Shown: positions 44,498-53,969, counted from the stretch's first letter. The stretch: DNA of 64,000 bases from Mesorhizobium tamadayense (GCF_003863365.1 NZ_RQXT01000020.1:1-64000); one strand, 5' to 3'. Program-made: numbers and translations. The notes: a model not told the origin generated them from the sequence alone.

Positions 44498-45712
44498 CTA
44501 CTTGTCCACTTCAGCCATCACGGGGTCGAGGCTGCCGAGCACGGCGATCATGTCCGCCAGGTAGCGTGCGTTGGTGACCCCGAAGAGCGCCTGAAGGTTG
44601 ACGAACGAGGGTGCCCGGACCTTCATGCGGAACGGTTTTGGCGACCCGTCGCTGATGATGTAGAAGCCGAGCTCGCCCTTTGGCGCCTCGATCGCCGAGT
44701 AGACCTCGCCCTTCGGCACCTTGAAGCCATAGGCCGATAGGTCGAAATGCTGGATCAGCGCCTCCATCGAGCAGTGCACCCGATCCTTGTCCACCGGGAA
44801 GGCGATAGTCGGCATGTCGATCTGGAACGGCCCGTCGGGCATCTGGTCGAGGCATTGCTCGATGATCCGTACGCTCTCGCGCATTTCCTCGACGCGGCAT
44901 CGCCAGCGCGCGTAGCAATCGCCTTCATCGCGGGTAATAACGTTGAATGCTAGCCGGTCGTAGATCTCATAGGGCTCGTCGCGGCGGATGTCCCAGTCGA
45001 CGCCCGAGGCGCGCAGGTTCGGGCCACTCAGGCCCAGATCGATGCCGTCCGCGGCAGAGATCACGCCGATCCCCTGCGTGCGCTTCAGGAACACCCGGTT
45101 GTTATCGACCAGCCGTTCATAGTCGCGGATCCGGTTCGGGAAGATGTCGCAGAACTCCCGGATCTTGGGGAAGAACCCGTCGGGCAGATCCTCGCGCACA
45201 CCGCCGACCCGGCAGAAGGAGGTGTGCATCCGCGCCCCGCTGATCATCTCCAGCAAGTCCATGATCATTTCGCGCTCGCGCATGGCATAAAGGAGCGCGG
45301 TCATCGCGCCCAGGTCCAGCGGGAGTGCGCCGGTGATCAGGAGATGACCGGAGATCCGCGCCAGTTCGGCCATCAGCACACGGATATATTGCGCGCGGAT
45401 CGGCGCATCGATGCCCAGGAGCTTCTCCACCGCCAATGCGAAGGCCAGGTTGTTCGAGGGCGGGCAGAGGTAGTCGAGCCGGTCGGTCAGCGGGAAGATC
45501 TGGGTGTAGGTGAAGCTCTCGGCCAGTTTCTCGGTGCCGCGGTGGAGGTAGCCGATATGCGGGTCCACGCGCGCGACATATTCGCCGTCCAACTCGAGGA
45601 CGAGCCGCAGCACCCCATGCGTGCTGGGATGCTGTGGGCCGAGGTTGAGAAGCACCTCCTTGGTGTGGGGTGCATCGGCTTCCGGCCAGCTCAGTTCCGT
45701 GACTTCGGTCAT
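44498..45712 (-). CDS. nuoD: NADH-quinone oxidoreductase subunit D
   Basis: A 404-residue 49-kDa-type subunit, homologous to NiFe-hydrogenase large subunits, that shapes the quinone site with NuoB. Family motifs are LNLGPQHPSTHGVLRL (with the quinone-site His), IGYLHRGTEKLAE, MHTSFCRVGGVREDLP and DPVMAEVDK at the end. The hydrogenase nickel cysteines are absent, as expected. The start at ATG 45712 is just one base from the nuoC stop. NuoC and NuoD are separate proteins here, not the fused NuoCD of E. coli. Confidence 0.96.
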   Translation of the reverse strand: MTEVTELSWPEADAPHTKEVLLNLGPQHPSTHGVLRLVLELDGEYVARVDPHIGYLHRGTEKLAESFTYTQIFPLTDRLDYLCPPSNNLAFALAVEKLLGIDAPIRAQYIRVLMAELARISGHLLITGALPLDLGAMTALLYAMREREMIMDLLEMISGARMHTSFCRVGGVREDLPDGFFPKIREFCDIFPNRIRDYERLVDNNRVFLKRTQGIGVISAADGIDLGLSGPNLRASGVDWDIRRDEPYEIYDRLAFNVITRDEGDCYARWRCRVEEMRESVRIIEQCLDQMPDGPFQIDMPTIAFPVDKDRVHCSMEALIQHFDLSAYGFKVPKGEVYSAIEAPKGELGFYIISDGSPKPFRMKVRAPSFVNLQALFGVTNARYLADMIAVLGSLDPVMAEVDK

Positions 45713-45713
45713 C

Positions 45714-46277
45714 TCAAGTCCCCGGTGTGGAGCGGCCTCCCTGTGGAATGTCCTCGGTGGCGAGGTCGGGCTGCGTCGGCGGCGGGCCTTCGGCGCCAAA
45801 CGGGTTCAGCTTGTCCTTGTAGCCCCGCAGCGGAAAGTCCTTGCGCTGCGGGAAGCCCTCGAACCCTTCCCACATATAGATCCGGCGCAGGTCGGGGTGG
45901 CCCTCGAACCTGATCCCGTACATGTCCCAGGCTTCGCGCTCATGCCAATTGGCGGTGCGCCAGACCCCCGTCACCGACGGGACCCGCGGCGGATCGCCGA
46001 GGCGGCACTTGATCCGCACGCGCCATTTGTTCGGCAGCGAATAGAGGTGGTACACTGCCTCGTAGCGCGGCATCTCGGGGTAGTGATCGACCCCGCAGAT
46101 GTCGGACAGGAAATCGAACCGCAGCGTCGGGTGTTCCTTCAGGAAACGGCAAAGCTCGACGATCCTGTCTGGCGAAGCGGCGAAAGCATAAACCCCATGC
46201 GAGAAGCCAAGCTCCTCGATGGCCTCCCCGAAACGTTCCGCGATCAGGGAGCGGATGAGGGACGTCTCCGCGCTCAT
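45714..46277 (-). CDS. nuoC: NADH-quinone oxidoreductase subunit C
   Basis: A 187-residue 30-kDa-type subunit of the peripheral arm. The family hallmark is WHEREAWDMYGIRFEGHPDLRRI (given here in pieces: EREAWDMYGI and GHPDLRRI), followed by WEGFEGFPQRKDFPLRG. A Pro/Gly-rich tail of about 25 residues (PPPTQPDLATEDIPQGG) extends past the usual end. It has no cofactor. The start at ATG 46277 overlaps the nuoB stop (ATGA). Confidence 0.95.
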   Translation of the reverse strand: MSAETSLIRSLIAERFGEAIEELGFSHGVYAFAASPDRIVELCRFLKEHPTLRFDFLSDICGVDHYPEMPRYEAVYHLYSLPNKWRVRIKCRLGDPPRVPSVTGVWRTANWHEREAWDMYGIRFEGHPDLRRIYMWEGFEGFPQRKDFPLRGYKDKLNPFGAEGPPPTQPDLATEDIPQGGRSTPGT

Positions 46278-46777
46278 GACACCGTGACCCGGTCCAGAGG
46301 CGTCCCGGCCAGCGCCCTGGATTTCTTGATCTTCTCCTGAAGCAGAAGGAAGCCGTGCATCAGCGCCTCGGGCCGAGGCGGGCAGCCCGGCACATGCACG
46401 TCCACCGGCACGAAGGTCTCCGCCCCTTGCACCACGGCGTAGGTGTTGTAGACCCCGCCCGAGATGGCGCAGGTGCCCATGGCGATGACCCAGCGCGGCT
46501 CCGGCATCTGGTCGTAGAGCCGACGCACCACGGGCGCGAATTTCCGCGTTATCGTGCCGGCGATGATCATCACGTCGGACTGGCGCGGCGAAGGCCGGAA
46601 CACCACGCCGAAGCGGTCGAGATCGTAGCGGGCGCACCCCGCCGAGATCATCTCGATGGCGCAGCAGGCGATGCCGAAGGTTTCGGGCCACAGCGCCGAC
46701 CTTCGGCTCCAACTGATCAGGCTGTCGGCCGTGGTGAACAGCACGCTGTCGCGGATCGCGTTGTTTACGCCTCCCAT
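46274..46777 (-). CDS. nuoB: NADH-quinone oxidoreductase subunit B
   Basis: A 167-residue subunit that carries the terminal N2 4Fe-4S cluster next to the quinone. The four ligands are the paired Cys in GIACCAIEM, the Cys in MGTCAISGG and the Cys in VPGCPPRPE; all are present. The start at ATG 46777 overlaps the end of nuoA by 13 bases. Confidence 0.96.
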   Translation of the reverse strand: MGGVNNAIRDSVLFTTADSLISWSRRSALWPETFGIACCAIEMISAGCARYDLDRFGVVFRPSPRQSDVMIIAGTITRKFAPVVRRLYDQMPEPRWVIAMGTCAISGGVYNTYAVVQGAETFVPVDVHVPGCPPRPEALMHGFLLLQEKIKKSRALAGTPLDRVTVS

Positions 46778-47121
46778 TCCAGCGCCCCCTTCAGCCAGGC
46801 GTAGGCGAAGCCCACGAGAAGAAGCAATATGAAGACGAACATCTCGACATAGCCGACCAGCCCGATCTCTTTCAGCACGACGGCCCAGGGAAAGAGGAAC
46901 ATAGTCTCGACATCGAAGACCACGAACAGGATCGCGATGATGAAGAACTGTACCCTGAAGCGGCCTCCGGCGGCTTCGCCCGCCGGGTCCATGCCGCATT
47001 CATAGGGCATGTTCTTCTCGGGATAAGGATTGGATGGGCGCAGGAGCGAGGAGACAAAAAGCGTAGCACCCGCCACCAGAACAATTCCGGCGACCATGAA
47101 AAGTACCGGCAGGAACTCCAT
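46765..47121 (-). CDS. nuoA: NADH-quinone oxidoreductase subunit A
   Basis: A 118-residue three-helix membrane subunit. The conserved loop YECGMDPAGEA (with the family Cys) follows the first helix, then FRVQFFIIAILFVVFDVE (with the conserved acidic end). The start may be ATG 47121 or GTG 47130; neither has a good ribosome site. It begins the A-to-G part of the operon; the 163 bases back to nuoN contain no gene and may hold a secondary promoter. Confidence 0.94.
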   Translation of the reverse strand: MEFLPVLFMVAGIVLVAGATLFVSSLLRPSNPYPEKNMPYECGMDPAGEAAGGRFRVQFFIIAILFVVFDVETMFLFPWAVVLKEIGLVGYVEMFVFILLLLVGFAYAWLKGALEWEA

Positions 47122-47284
47122 TCCGGTCACGTCGCACAGCCCCGGTCACCCGCCGAGGGCTCTACTCAAGCTGCCACCGACGCCTTTGGATCGGTGTTGC
47201 AGGCGCCCTTTGGAAGCGACTAGGGCATTCCTTTCTAGTACCGTCAGAGTATTCCGTCGGTCGGATTATTGCAAATCCATTCGA

Positions 47285-48724
47285 TCAGCCGCCAATCGCG
47301 GCATGTTGAGCAAGCCTCAGAAACCACGCCGGAAACAGGCCGATGCCGATGGTGCCGGCAGCGGTGAAGGCGAGTGTGGCGCGGACCGCGGGCGTCAGCG
47401 CCGGATCGAACGCGCCCTCCGGCTCGCGCATGTAGATCACCATCACGATGCGGATGTAGAAGTAGGCGGCAACTGCGCTCAGCAGCACTGCGATCACCGC
47501 CAGCATGACGAAACCCCGCTCGACGAGCGCAACCAGCACGTAGAACTTGGCGAAGAACCCGGCTGTCGGCGGAATGCCAGCCAACGAGAACAGATAAAGC
47601 AGCATCAGAAGCGCCAGCCCGCGATGCGACTTGGCGAAACCGGCGTAGTGCTCGATGACCTCGCCCGAGAAATCGCCGTTCCGCATCATGATGACGATGC
47701 CGAAGATGCCGAGATTCATGAACGCATAGATCAGCAAATAGAGCATCACGCTGGCAACCCCGTCCGCACCGCCGGCCGCCACGCCGAACATGGCGAACCC
47801 GGCATGCGCGATGCTGGAATAGGCCAAGAGGCGCTTGAAATTGTCCTGCACCAGCGCCACGAAACTACCGAGCGCCATCGTCACTGCTGCAATGACCGCA
47901 ACGATGATCCAGACGTTCGAGGCCGCGACCAGTGGGTTGAGGAACACCCGCAGGATCACAGCGAACCCCGCTGCCTTGGGCCCCACCGACATGAAGGCGG
48001 TGATCGTCGTCGGCGCGCCTTCATAGACGTCCGGCACCCACATGTGGAACGGCACCGCGCCGACCTTGAATACCAGCCCCGCGACGATAAAGACCACAGC
48101 CAAGAGCAATCCGGGATCGAGCTGATCACCGGTCACCGCCGCAGCCATCCTGTCCAACTGCGTCGTGCCGGTGAGCCCGTAGATCAGCGAAACGCCGTAA
48201 AGGAAAATCCCGGTCGAGACCCCGCCGAGGATCACGTATTTCAGCGCCGCTTCGTTCGACCGCTGCTGCTGGCGCAGGAAGCCGGTCAGCACATAGGTGC
48301 AGAGCACCGTCAGTTCGAGACCTACATAGATCGACAGGAGGTCGGTCGCTGAGGCCATGATCATCATTCCCGAGAGCGCCAGGAGCAGCAGTACAAAGTA
48401 TTCACTACTCCCGATCCCTTCGATCTCGGCATATTTTCGCGAAAGAAGGAATGTCAGAACTGTGACCAGATAGAACACGACCTTGAAGAAGACCGCGAAG
48501 CGGTCGGCGACGAACATGCCCGAGTAGGCCGGCCGCACCTCGCCCGCCAGCATGAGTGTCCCTAGGGCGGCAATCAGCACGACCGCGACTGAAGCCCAGA
48601 CAAGGAAATGTTGCTGCCCCTTCCGCACCAGCTGCCCCAGGATCAGCAGGATGCAGGCCCCGGTAACCACGACGATCTCTGGCAGGCTCGCCAGAATCGA
48701 CTGGAAAAGCGCGGCGGCGGTCAT
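47285..48724 (-). CDS. nuoN: NADH-quinone oxidoreductase subunit N
   Basis: A 479-residue, about 14-helix antiporter-like proton-pumping subunit adjacent to the Q module. The TM5 Glu is in SIYVGLELTVLCTYVL and the pump Lys region is in MWVPDVYEGAPTTITAFMS. The C-terminal helix carries FYVLVALVERGFVML. The start at ATG 48724 overlaps the nuoM stop (ATGA). One of four antiporter-like proteins in this operon. Confidence 0.94.
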   Translation of the reverse strand: MTAAALFQSILASLPEIVVVTGACILLILGQLVRKGQQHFLVWASVAVVLIAALGTLMLAGEVRPAYSGMFVADRFAVFFKVVFYLVTVLTFLLSRKYAEIEGIGSSEYFVLLLLALSGMMIMASATDLLSIYVGLELTVLCTYVLTGFLRQQQRSNEAALKYVILGGVSTGIFLYGVSLIYGLTGTTQLDRMAAAVTGDQLDPGLLLAVVFIVAGLVFKVGAVPFHMWVPDVYEGAPTTITAFMSVGPKAAGFAVILRVFLNPLVAASNVWIIVAVIAAVTMALGSFVALVQDNFKRLLAYSSIAHAGFAMFGVAAGGADGVASVMLYLLIYAFMNLGIFGIVIMMRNGDFSGEVIEHYAGFAKSHRGLALLMLLYLFSLAGIPPTAGFFAKFYVLVALVERGFVMLAVIAVLLSAVAAYFYIRIVMVIYMREPEGAFDPALTPAVRATLAFTAAGTIGIGLFPAWFLRLAQHAAIGG

Positions 48725-50196
48725 TGGGCGCCCCCCTTACCCTGCACCTGCGTCAGTAGATGCTTCACCGAGGCGTCGATGATTTCGAGAAAGGGCTTCG
48801 GATAGAGCCCGATCCAAAGAACGAAGACGGCTAGCGGCAAGATCGCCGCCATTTCGCGGGCGTTCACGTCGCGGATCTTGAACCGCATGCCGATGCTGGC
48901 CGGTCCAAGCGCGACTTTCCTATACATGCCAAGCAGATAGGCCGCTCCCAGCAAGGCGCCCAGAACGGCAGCGGCACCGACAGCCAAGTTGGCTGCGAAC
49001 GCGCCTGACAGCACCAGCAACTCGCCCACGAACGAATTCGTTCCCGGCAGCGCCATCGATGACAGGGCAAACAGTGCAAGAAACGCCGTATAGACCGGCG
49101 CCGCCTTCATCAGCCCGCCATAATCCGCGATGCTGCGGGTATGGGTCCGCTCGTAGATAAGGCCCACGGACAGGAACAACGCGCCGGTAGTCACGCCATG
49201 ATTGAACATCTGCAAGATGCCGCCCTCGAGCCCACGGAGGTTCAGCGTGAAAATCCCCAGCGTCACCAAGCCCATGTGGCTGATGCTGGAATAGGCCACC
49301 AGCTTCTTCAGGTCATCCTGCGCCAAGGCGAGCAACCCGCCATAGACAATGGCAACCGCCGAAAGGACCAGCATCAGCGTCGAATAGTGCACCGTCGCCT
49401 CGGGCAGCATTGGCAGTGAGAACCGCAGGAACCCGTAGGCGCCCATCTTCAGGAGCACGGCGGCGAGGATGATGCTGCCGGCCGTCGGCGCCTGCACATG
49501 GGCGTCCGGCAGCCAGGTATGGACCGGGACCATCGGCACCTTGACCGCGAAGGCGATCAGGAAGGCGAAGAACAGCCATGACTGGACCTGGAACGGCAAA
49601 TGCTGCGCCATCAGGGTGCGGATGTCGAAGGTCTCGCCACCGTGGAAATAGAGCACGATGACACCGATCAGGAACATCAGGCTGCCCGCCAGCGTGTAGA
49701 GGAAGAACTTGAACGCTGCATAGACCCGGCCATCGCCACCCCAGACGCCGATGATCACGTACATCGGAATCAGCATCGCTTCCCAGAAGACGTAGAACAG
49801 GAACAGGTCCAGCGCGCAGAACACACCCAGCATCAGCGCCTGCATGGCAAGCAGGCTGACCATGAACTCCTTCACCTTGCGGTCGATTGCGACCCACGAG
49901 GCGAGCACGCAGATCCAGCCCAACAGCGCGGTCAGGAACACGAAGAGTGCGCTGATCCCGTCGACGCCAAGTGCGTAAGTGATCCCCAGCGCGGGCACCC
50001 ACGGGTGCGTCTCGGTGAACTGCATCTCATGGGTAGAGGTGTCAAAGCCGCCCAGCATGGCGATGCAAAGCGCGAAGTCGAGGATAGTGACAGCCAGTGC
50101 CATCCACCGCACCACATCGTCGTTGCGGATAAACATCAGCGCCGCCGCCCCGACGGCTGGCGTGAAGACGATGAGACTAAGCAGAGGGACCGCCAT
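48721..50196 (-). CDS. nuoM: NADH-quinone oxidoreductase subunit M
   Basis: A 491-residue antiporter-like subunit. The TM5 Glu lies in FYVFWEAMLIPMYVIIG; HTWLPDAHVQAPTAGSI is the standard TM7-8 motif; LKKLVAYSSISHMG follows. I use ATG 50196, preceded by a GGGGG run, rather than a GTG at 50214 in frame. It ends overlapping nuoN. Confidence 0.94.
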   Translation of the reverse strand: MAVPLLSLIVFTPAVGAAALMFIRNDDVVRWMALAVTILDFALCIAMLGGFDTSTHEMQFTETHPWVPALGITYALGVDGISALFVFLTALLGWICVLASWVAIDRKVKEFMVSLLAMQALMLGVFCALDLFLFYVFWEAMLIPMYVIIGVWGGDGRVYAAFKFFLYTLAGSLMFLIGVIVLYFHGGETFDIRTLMAQHLPFQVQSWLFFAFLIAFAVKVPMVPVHTWLPDAHVQAPTAGSIILAAVLLKMGAYGFLRFSLPMLPEATVHYSTLMLVLSAVAIVYGGLLALAQDDLKKLVAYSSISHMGLVTLGIFTLNLRGLEGGILQMFNHGVTTGALFLSVGLIYERTHTRSIADYGGLMKAAPVYTAFLALFALSSMALPGTNSFVGELLVLSGAFAANLAVGAAAVLGALLGAAYLLGMYRKVALGPASIGMRFKIRDVNAREMAAILPLAVFVLWIGLYPKPFLEIIDASVKHLLTQVQGKGGAQ

Positions 50197-50204
50197 GGCG
50201 CCCC

Positions 50205-51965
50205 CTACTGCCACGCCACAGCGAATACGGCGATGGCCGCGATCACACCGGCAATCATCGCCAGCGCGTAGTGGGTCACGACGCCGCTCTGGAGCCGCCG
50301 CAACGCTCCGCCGCCGGCCAGGATCGTGCGAGCGACGGCGTTCACGAAGGCGTCCACGCCGTGCAGATCGATCCGCAGTCCTGCCCGTGCCGTTCCATGC
50401 AGGAAGGGCAGCGCCGCGGTCTCGGACACGTCACTCACCGCCTTCTCGTAGCGCGCCAATGGCTTTTCGGCGAGCCACATGAAGCGCCGCGCGCCCATGC
50501 GGTAGAGCCAGTCGGTATCGATGCTGATCGTATTCTCGGGGTCGAGCGCCCTGAGGAAGATGACGAAGCCCAAGGCGGTGAACATCAGCACGCCGAGGCT
50601 CTCGGTGACATGGACGCCGGTGTAGGGTTCGAAGTCGACCGGGTGGGGCAGAAGCGCGTAGAGCGTCTGGGGGAACACTCCGATCGCAATGCAGAGCACC
50701 GCTGCCATACCCATCGCAACCAGCATGTTGCGCGGCGGTTCTCGCGCTTCCAGCCCTTGGTCCGTGCCGAAGAACATGTAGTACGGGAGCTTGAGCCCGG
50801 TGTGCAGGAACGTGCCCGACGACGCCATTGTCAGCGCCAGCACCACCAGCGCGCGATGATCCTGTCCGGCGGCAGCCACCACCATCGACTTGGTGACGAA
50901 GCCTGAGAAGAACGGGAATGCCGAGATCGCAAAGGCGCCAACCATGTAGAGCGCAAGGGTTACCGGCATGGTTTTGTAGAGCCCTCCGAGTTCGGTGAGC
51001 TTGCGCCGCCCGGTGACGTGGATCACCGCCCCCGCGCCCATGAAGAGGAGCGCCTTGTAGAGGATATGCGCGAAGGCATGGCTGACGGCGCCGTTCACCG
51101 CCATCTCGGTCCCGATGCCGATACCCGCCACCATGTAGCCCACCTGGCTGACGATGTGATAGGCCAGGAGCCGCCGGCAATCGTTCTCCAGCACCGCGTA
51201 GATAACGCCGTAAAGCGCCATCACAGTGCCGAGCCAGACAAGAAGATCGGTCCCCGGAAACGCCCGCGCCAGCACATAGACGGCGGTCTTCGTGGTCAAG
51301 GCGCTCATGAATACGGCCCCGGTGACGGTCGCTTCCGGGTAGGCGTCGGTCAGCCAGGCGTTGAGTGGCGGCACCGCGGCGTTGAGCAGGAACCCGGCAA
51401 GGATCAGGCAGGTGGCGAAGCCCAGCCCGCCCTCGATCGGGCCGAAGAGCAGCGAACCGGTGGCGAACCCGTGGAGAATGATGCCGCCGAGCAGGGCAAC
51501 GCTGCCGGTGATATGGACCATGAGATAGCGGAACCCTGCGCGGAGCGCCTGCTCGCTGCGCTGGGCAAAGACCAGGTAGGCAGAGGCAAACGTCATACCC
51601 TCCCAGAACAGGAACAGGGTCAGGTAGTCGCCGGCGAATACGACTCCGAGCGCGCCGCCGACGTAGACGAACGCCGCAACATGCTGTCCTGCGCGCGTCA
51701 GGTGCAGCGCATAGACCGTGCCGATCAATGCCATGATGCTGAAAACGGTGGCGAACAGGACACTCAGCTTGTCGACCTTCGCGATCAGGATTTCCTGCCC
51801 GATGAATCGCGCCGCGCCGTAGCTGCCAGGATGCATCGTCAGCACCGCCAGGATCGCCAGCGTTGGGATCAGCAGCACATAGGCCTTGCGGACGGACCCT
51901 TTCAGGAAGGGGATCGGCAGCGCGCCGAGAATGAACAGCAGGCCGGGATGGACGAAGTCAGTCAT
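50205..51965 (-). CDS. nuoL: NuoL/MrpD-like antiporter subunit with C-terminal lateral helix
   Basis: A 586-residue antiporter-like subunit. LFLFWEGMTFASAYLVF holds the TM5 Glu, NAWLTDAYPEATVTGAVFMS is the TM7-8 motif and CRRLLAYHIVSQVGYM the TM9 region. After about residue 450 it has an extension of amphipathic character (WLYRMGARRFMWLAEKPLA, then GGGALRRLQSGVVTHYAL and a last helix), like the lateral helix and anchoring helix of NuoL. It is shorter than E. coli NuoL (613), so there is no obvious lengthening of that helix. Sequence flavour is nearer MrpD than classical NuoL. Confidence 0.85.
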   Translation of the reverse strand: MTDFVHPGLLFILGALPIPFLKGSVRKAYVLLIPTLAILAVLTMHPGSYGAARFIGQEILIAKVDKLSVLFATVFSIMALIGTVYALHLTRAGQHVAAFVYVGGALGVVFAGDYLTLFLFWEGMTFASAYLVFAQRSEQALRAGFRYLMVHITGSVALLGGIILHGFATGSLLFGPIEGGLGFATCLILAGFLLNAAVPPLNAWLTDAYPEATVTGAVFMSALTTKTAVYVLARAFPGTDLLVWLGTVMALYGVIYAVLENDCRRLLAYHIVSQVGYMVAGIGIGTEMAVNGAVSHAFAHILYKALLFMGAGAVIHVTGRRKLTELGGLYKTMPVTLALYMVGAFAISAFPFFSGFVTKSMVVAAAGQDHRALVVLALTMASSGTFLHTGLKLPYYMFFGTDQGLEAREPPRNMLVAMGMAAVLCIAIGVFPQTLYALLPHPVDFEPYTGVHVTESLGVLMFTALGFVIFLRALDPENTISIDTDWLYRMGARRFMWLAEKPLARYEKAVSDVSETAALPFLHGTARAGLRIDLHGVDAFVNAVARTILAGGGALRRLQSGVVTHYALAMIAGVIAAIAVFAVAWQ

Positions 51966-52212
51966 AATAGTCCTCGCGCCGCATCAGCCCGCACTGATGG
52001 CCAAGAAACTTTGACACGAAGATCAGAAGCACGCAGGAGCCGAAGCCGTAGAGGGCAGACCAGCCAGGCAGCCGCTCCCACAGGTATTCAGCGTGTTCGC
52101 GGAAGACCAGAAAGTCGGCGATAACGATCAGGCCGAGCACCAGATAGAATAGCCGGCGACGCACTTTCGCATGTCTCTCATCGCCAAAGAAATCGACGAC
52201 GTGCTTGATCAT
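51958..52212 (-). CDS. Small two-helix membrane protein within the nuo operon
   Basis: An 84-residue protein with two predicted membrane helices (about residues 22-38, FYLVLGLIVIADFLVF, and 55-70, YGFGSCVLLIFVSKFLG), a basic N-terminus (KVRRR) and an acidic/Cys-containing tail (HQCGLMRREDYYD). It overlaps the genes on both sides by 4 and 8 bases, which implies coupled translation and a fixed ratio with the two antiporter-like subunits. No standard complex I subunit matches it; it is a candidate accessory or linker subunit. Function unknown. Confidence 0.8.
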   Translation of the reverse strand: MIKHVVDFFGDERHAKVRRRLFYLVLGLIVIADFLVFREHAEYLWERLPGWSALYGFGSCVLLIFVSKFLGHQCGLMRREDYYD

Positions 52213-53663
52213 CTGACGACTCTTTCCGCCAGGGCGAGGAAATAGTCCGGGAAGATGCCCATAGCCACCGACAGGATGGCGGTCGCGATCAGCGGGATCG
52301 TCAACATCGGAATTTCACGAACGGTCGCCGGGCTCTCCTGCGCCTCCGTCCCGAAGAAGGCGACATAGCTGATCGGGAGGAAATAGGCGGCGTTCAGTAC
52401 CGAACTTATCAAGAGCACGATAAGGAACGGGGTCTCCCCGGCCTCCACCGAGCCGAGCGCCAGATACCACTTGCTGATGAAGCCCGCCGCCGGCGGCACT
52501 CCGATCATGCTGAGCGAGCCGACGAAGAACGCCCCCATCGTCCAGGGCAGCCTGCGGCCTATGCCTGCCATGTCGCTGATGTTGCGCTTGCCGGACGCGC
52601 AATAGATCGACCCGGCGCAGAAAAAAAGCGTGATCTTCGAGAATGCGTGCGCCGCGATGTGAATGATCCCGCCGACCATCGCGACGGGCGACAGCAGAAC
52701 CGCGCCCAGCACGATGTAGGAGAGCTGGCTAACCGTCGAATAGGCGAGCCGTGCCTTCAGGTCGTCTCGCGTCAGGGCGTAGATGGACGCCATCAGGATC
52801 GTGAACGAGACCACATAGGCCGTGGCGATGCCGAGCCCCAGCCCGCCGACCAGCCCTGCGCCGAAGACGTGAAACACCACGCGCAGCACGCAGAACACCC
52901 CCATCTTGACGACGGCCACCGCATGCAAGAGCGCGCTAACCGGTGTCGGCGCCACCATCGCGGCAGGCAGCCAGGCGTGCATTGGCATCACCGCGGCCTT
53001 GGCGAAGCCGAAGAGATAGCAGAAATAGACGACGGTCAGCAGCGGCGCCGAGACGTCGACCCCCGCCAGCAGTCCCCCCGGCACAAAGTCGAGCGATCCT
53101 GCAATTTGGTAAGTCAACGCCAGCGCTGCCAGAAGCAGGCTTTTCGACGCGCCCATCAAATAGACGAGGTACTTGCGGCTGCCCGCCCATCCCTCCTCGT
53201 CCTCATGGTGGTAGACGAGCGGATAGGTAACGAGGCTCAGCGCCTCGTAGAAGATCACCAACGTGAACAGATTGGCGGCGAAGGCGCCCCCGGCGGCCGC
53301 CGCGAGGCTGGCGGCGAAGCAGGCGAAGAACCGGGTCTGCGCATGCTCATTCAAGTGTCGCATGTAGCCGATGGAATAGATCGACGCCACGATCCACAGC
53401 AGCGACGAGACGGTGGCAAACACCATGCCGAGCGCATCGACGCGGAAAGCGAAGTCGATCCCCGGCAGAATCTCGAACAGGCGCAAATCGACTGTCCCGC
53501 CCGCCAGCACCGTGGGCGCCATCGAGGCGACAATTGCGAACATGGCGATCGCGGCCAACGGCGAGACGGCATCGCGAAGTTTCTCGCGTTTGTTCAGAAG
53601 GAGAACTGCAAGGGCCGCCAGAACGGCGACGGCAACGGCAAGCAGCGGCCGGATCGATATCAC
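52209..53663 (-). CDS. MrpD-like fourth antiporter subunit of the complex I operon
   Basis: A 484-residue, about 14-helix protein resembling Mrp antiporter subunit D and NuoM/NuoL. The TM5 Glu is in LVIFYEALSLVTYPLVY, the TM7-8 motif reads HAWLPAAMVAPTPVSALLHA, and DDLKARLAYSTVSQLSYI follows. It has no C-terminal extension. It starts at GTG 53663 behind AAAGGA and sits between nuoK and the small membrane gene. A canonical complex I needs only L, M and N, so this is an extra pump-like module, or a component of an associated cation antiporter. Confidence 0.88.
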   Translation of the reverse strand: MISIRPLLAVAVAVLAALAVLLLNKREKLRDAVSPLAAIAMFAIVASMAPTVLAGGTVDLRLFEILPGIDFAFRVDALGMVFATVSSLLWIVASIYSIGYMRHLNEHAQTRFFACFAASLAAAAGGAFAANLFTLVIFYEALSLVTYPLVYHHEDEEGWAGSRKYLVYLMGASKSLLLAALALTYQIAGSLDFVPGGLLAGVDVSAPLLTVVYFCYLFGFAKAAVMPMHAWLPAAMVAPTPVSALLHAVAVVKMGVFCVLRVVFHVFGAGLVGGLGLGIATAYVVSFTILMASIYALTRDDLKARLAYSTVSQLSYIVLGAVLLSPVAMVGGIIHIAAHAFSKITLFFCAGSIYCASGKRNISDMAGIGRRLPWTMGAFFVGSLSMIGVPPAAGFISKWYLALGSVEAGETPFLIVLLISSVLNAAYFLPISYVAFFGTEAQESPATVREIPMLTIPLIATAILSVAMGIFPDYFLALAERVVR

Positions 53664-53666
53664 CGG

Positions 53667-53969
53667 CTATCCTTTCATGATGGTCACTTCGTCGACCTTG
53701 AGGGTGGACTTGTTCCTCGCCAGGGCGACCAGGATGCCGAGGGCAACGGCAACTTCCGCCGCAGTGATTGCTATGACGAAGATTGCAAAAATCTGCCCGC
53801 GGAAGTCGTCGTAGTAGTGCCCGAAAGCAATGAAATTGATGTTGACCGAGTTGAGCAGCAGTTCCAGCGACATCAGCACGACCAGGATATTGCGTCTGAG
53901 CAGCACGCCCGCCGCACCGATCACGAACAGGACCACTCCGAGCACGATATACCACCAGAGCGGCACCAT
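53667..53969 (-). CDS. nuoK: NADH-quinone oxidoreductase subunit K
   Basis: A 100-residue three-helix subunit homologous to MrpC. The conserved acidic residues are in VLMSLELLLNSVNINFI (TM2 Glu) and FVIAITAAEVAVALGILV (TM3 Glu). The start at ATG 53969 shares one base with the nuoJ stop (TGATG). The gene leads into the MrpD-like gene three bases later, just as mrpC precedes mrpD in Mrp operons. Confidence 0.95.
   Translation of the reverse strand: MVPLWWYIVLGVVLFVIGAAGVLLRRNILVVLMSLELLLNSVNINFIAFGHYYDDFRGQIFAIFVIAITAAEVAVALGILVALARNKSTLKVDEVTIMKG

Noticed and set aside
47131..47284. FixK/FNR-type or sigma-54 promoter before nuoA
   Set aside because: No TTGAT-N4-ATCAA or GG-N10-GC arrangement could be found by eye in this gap or upstream of nuoJ and nuoH.
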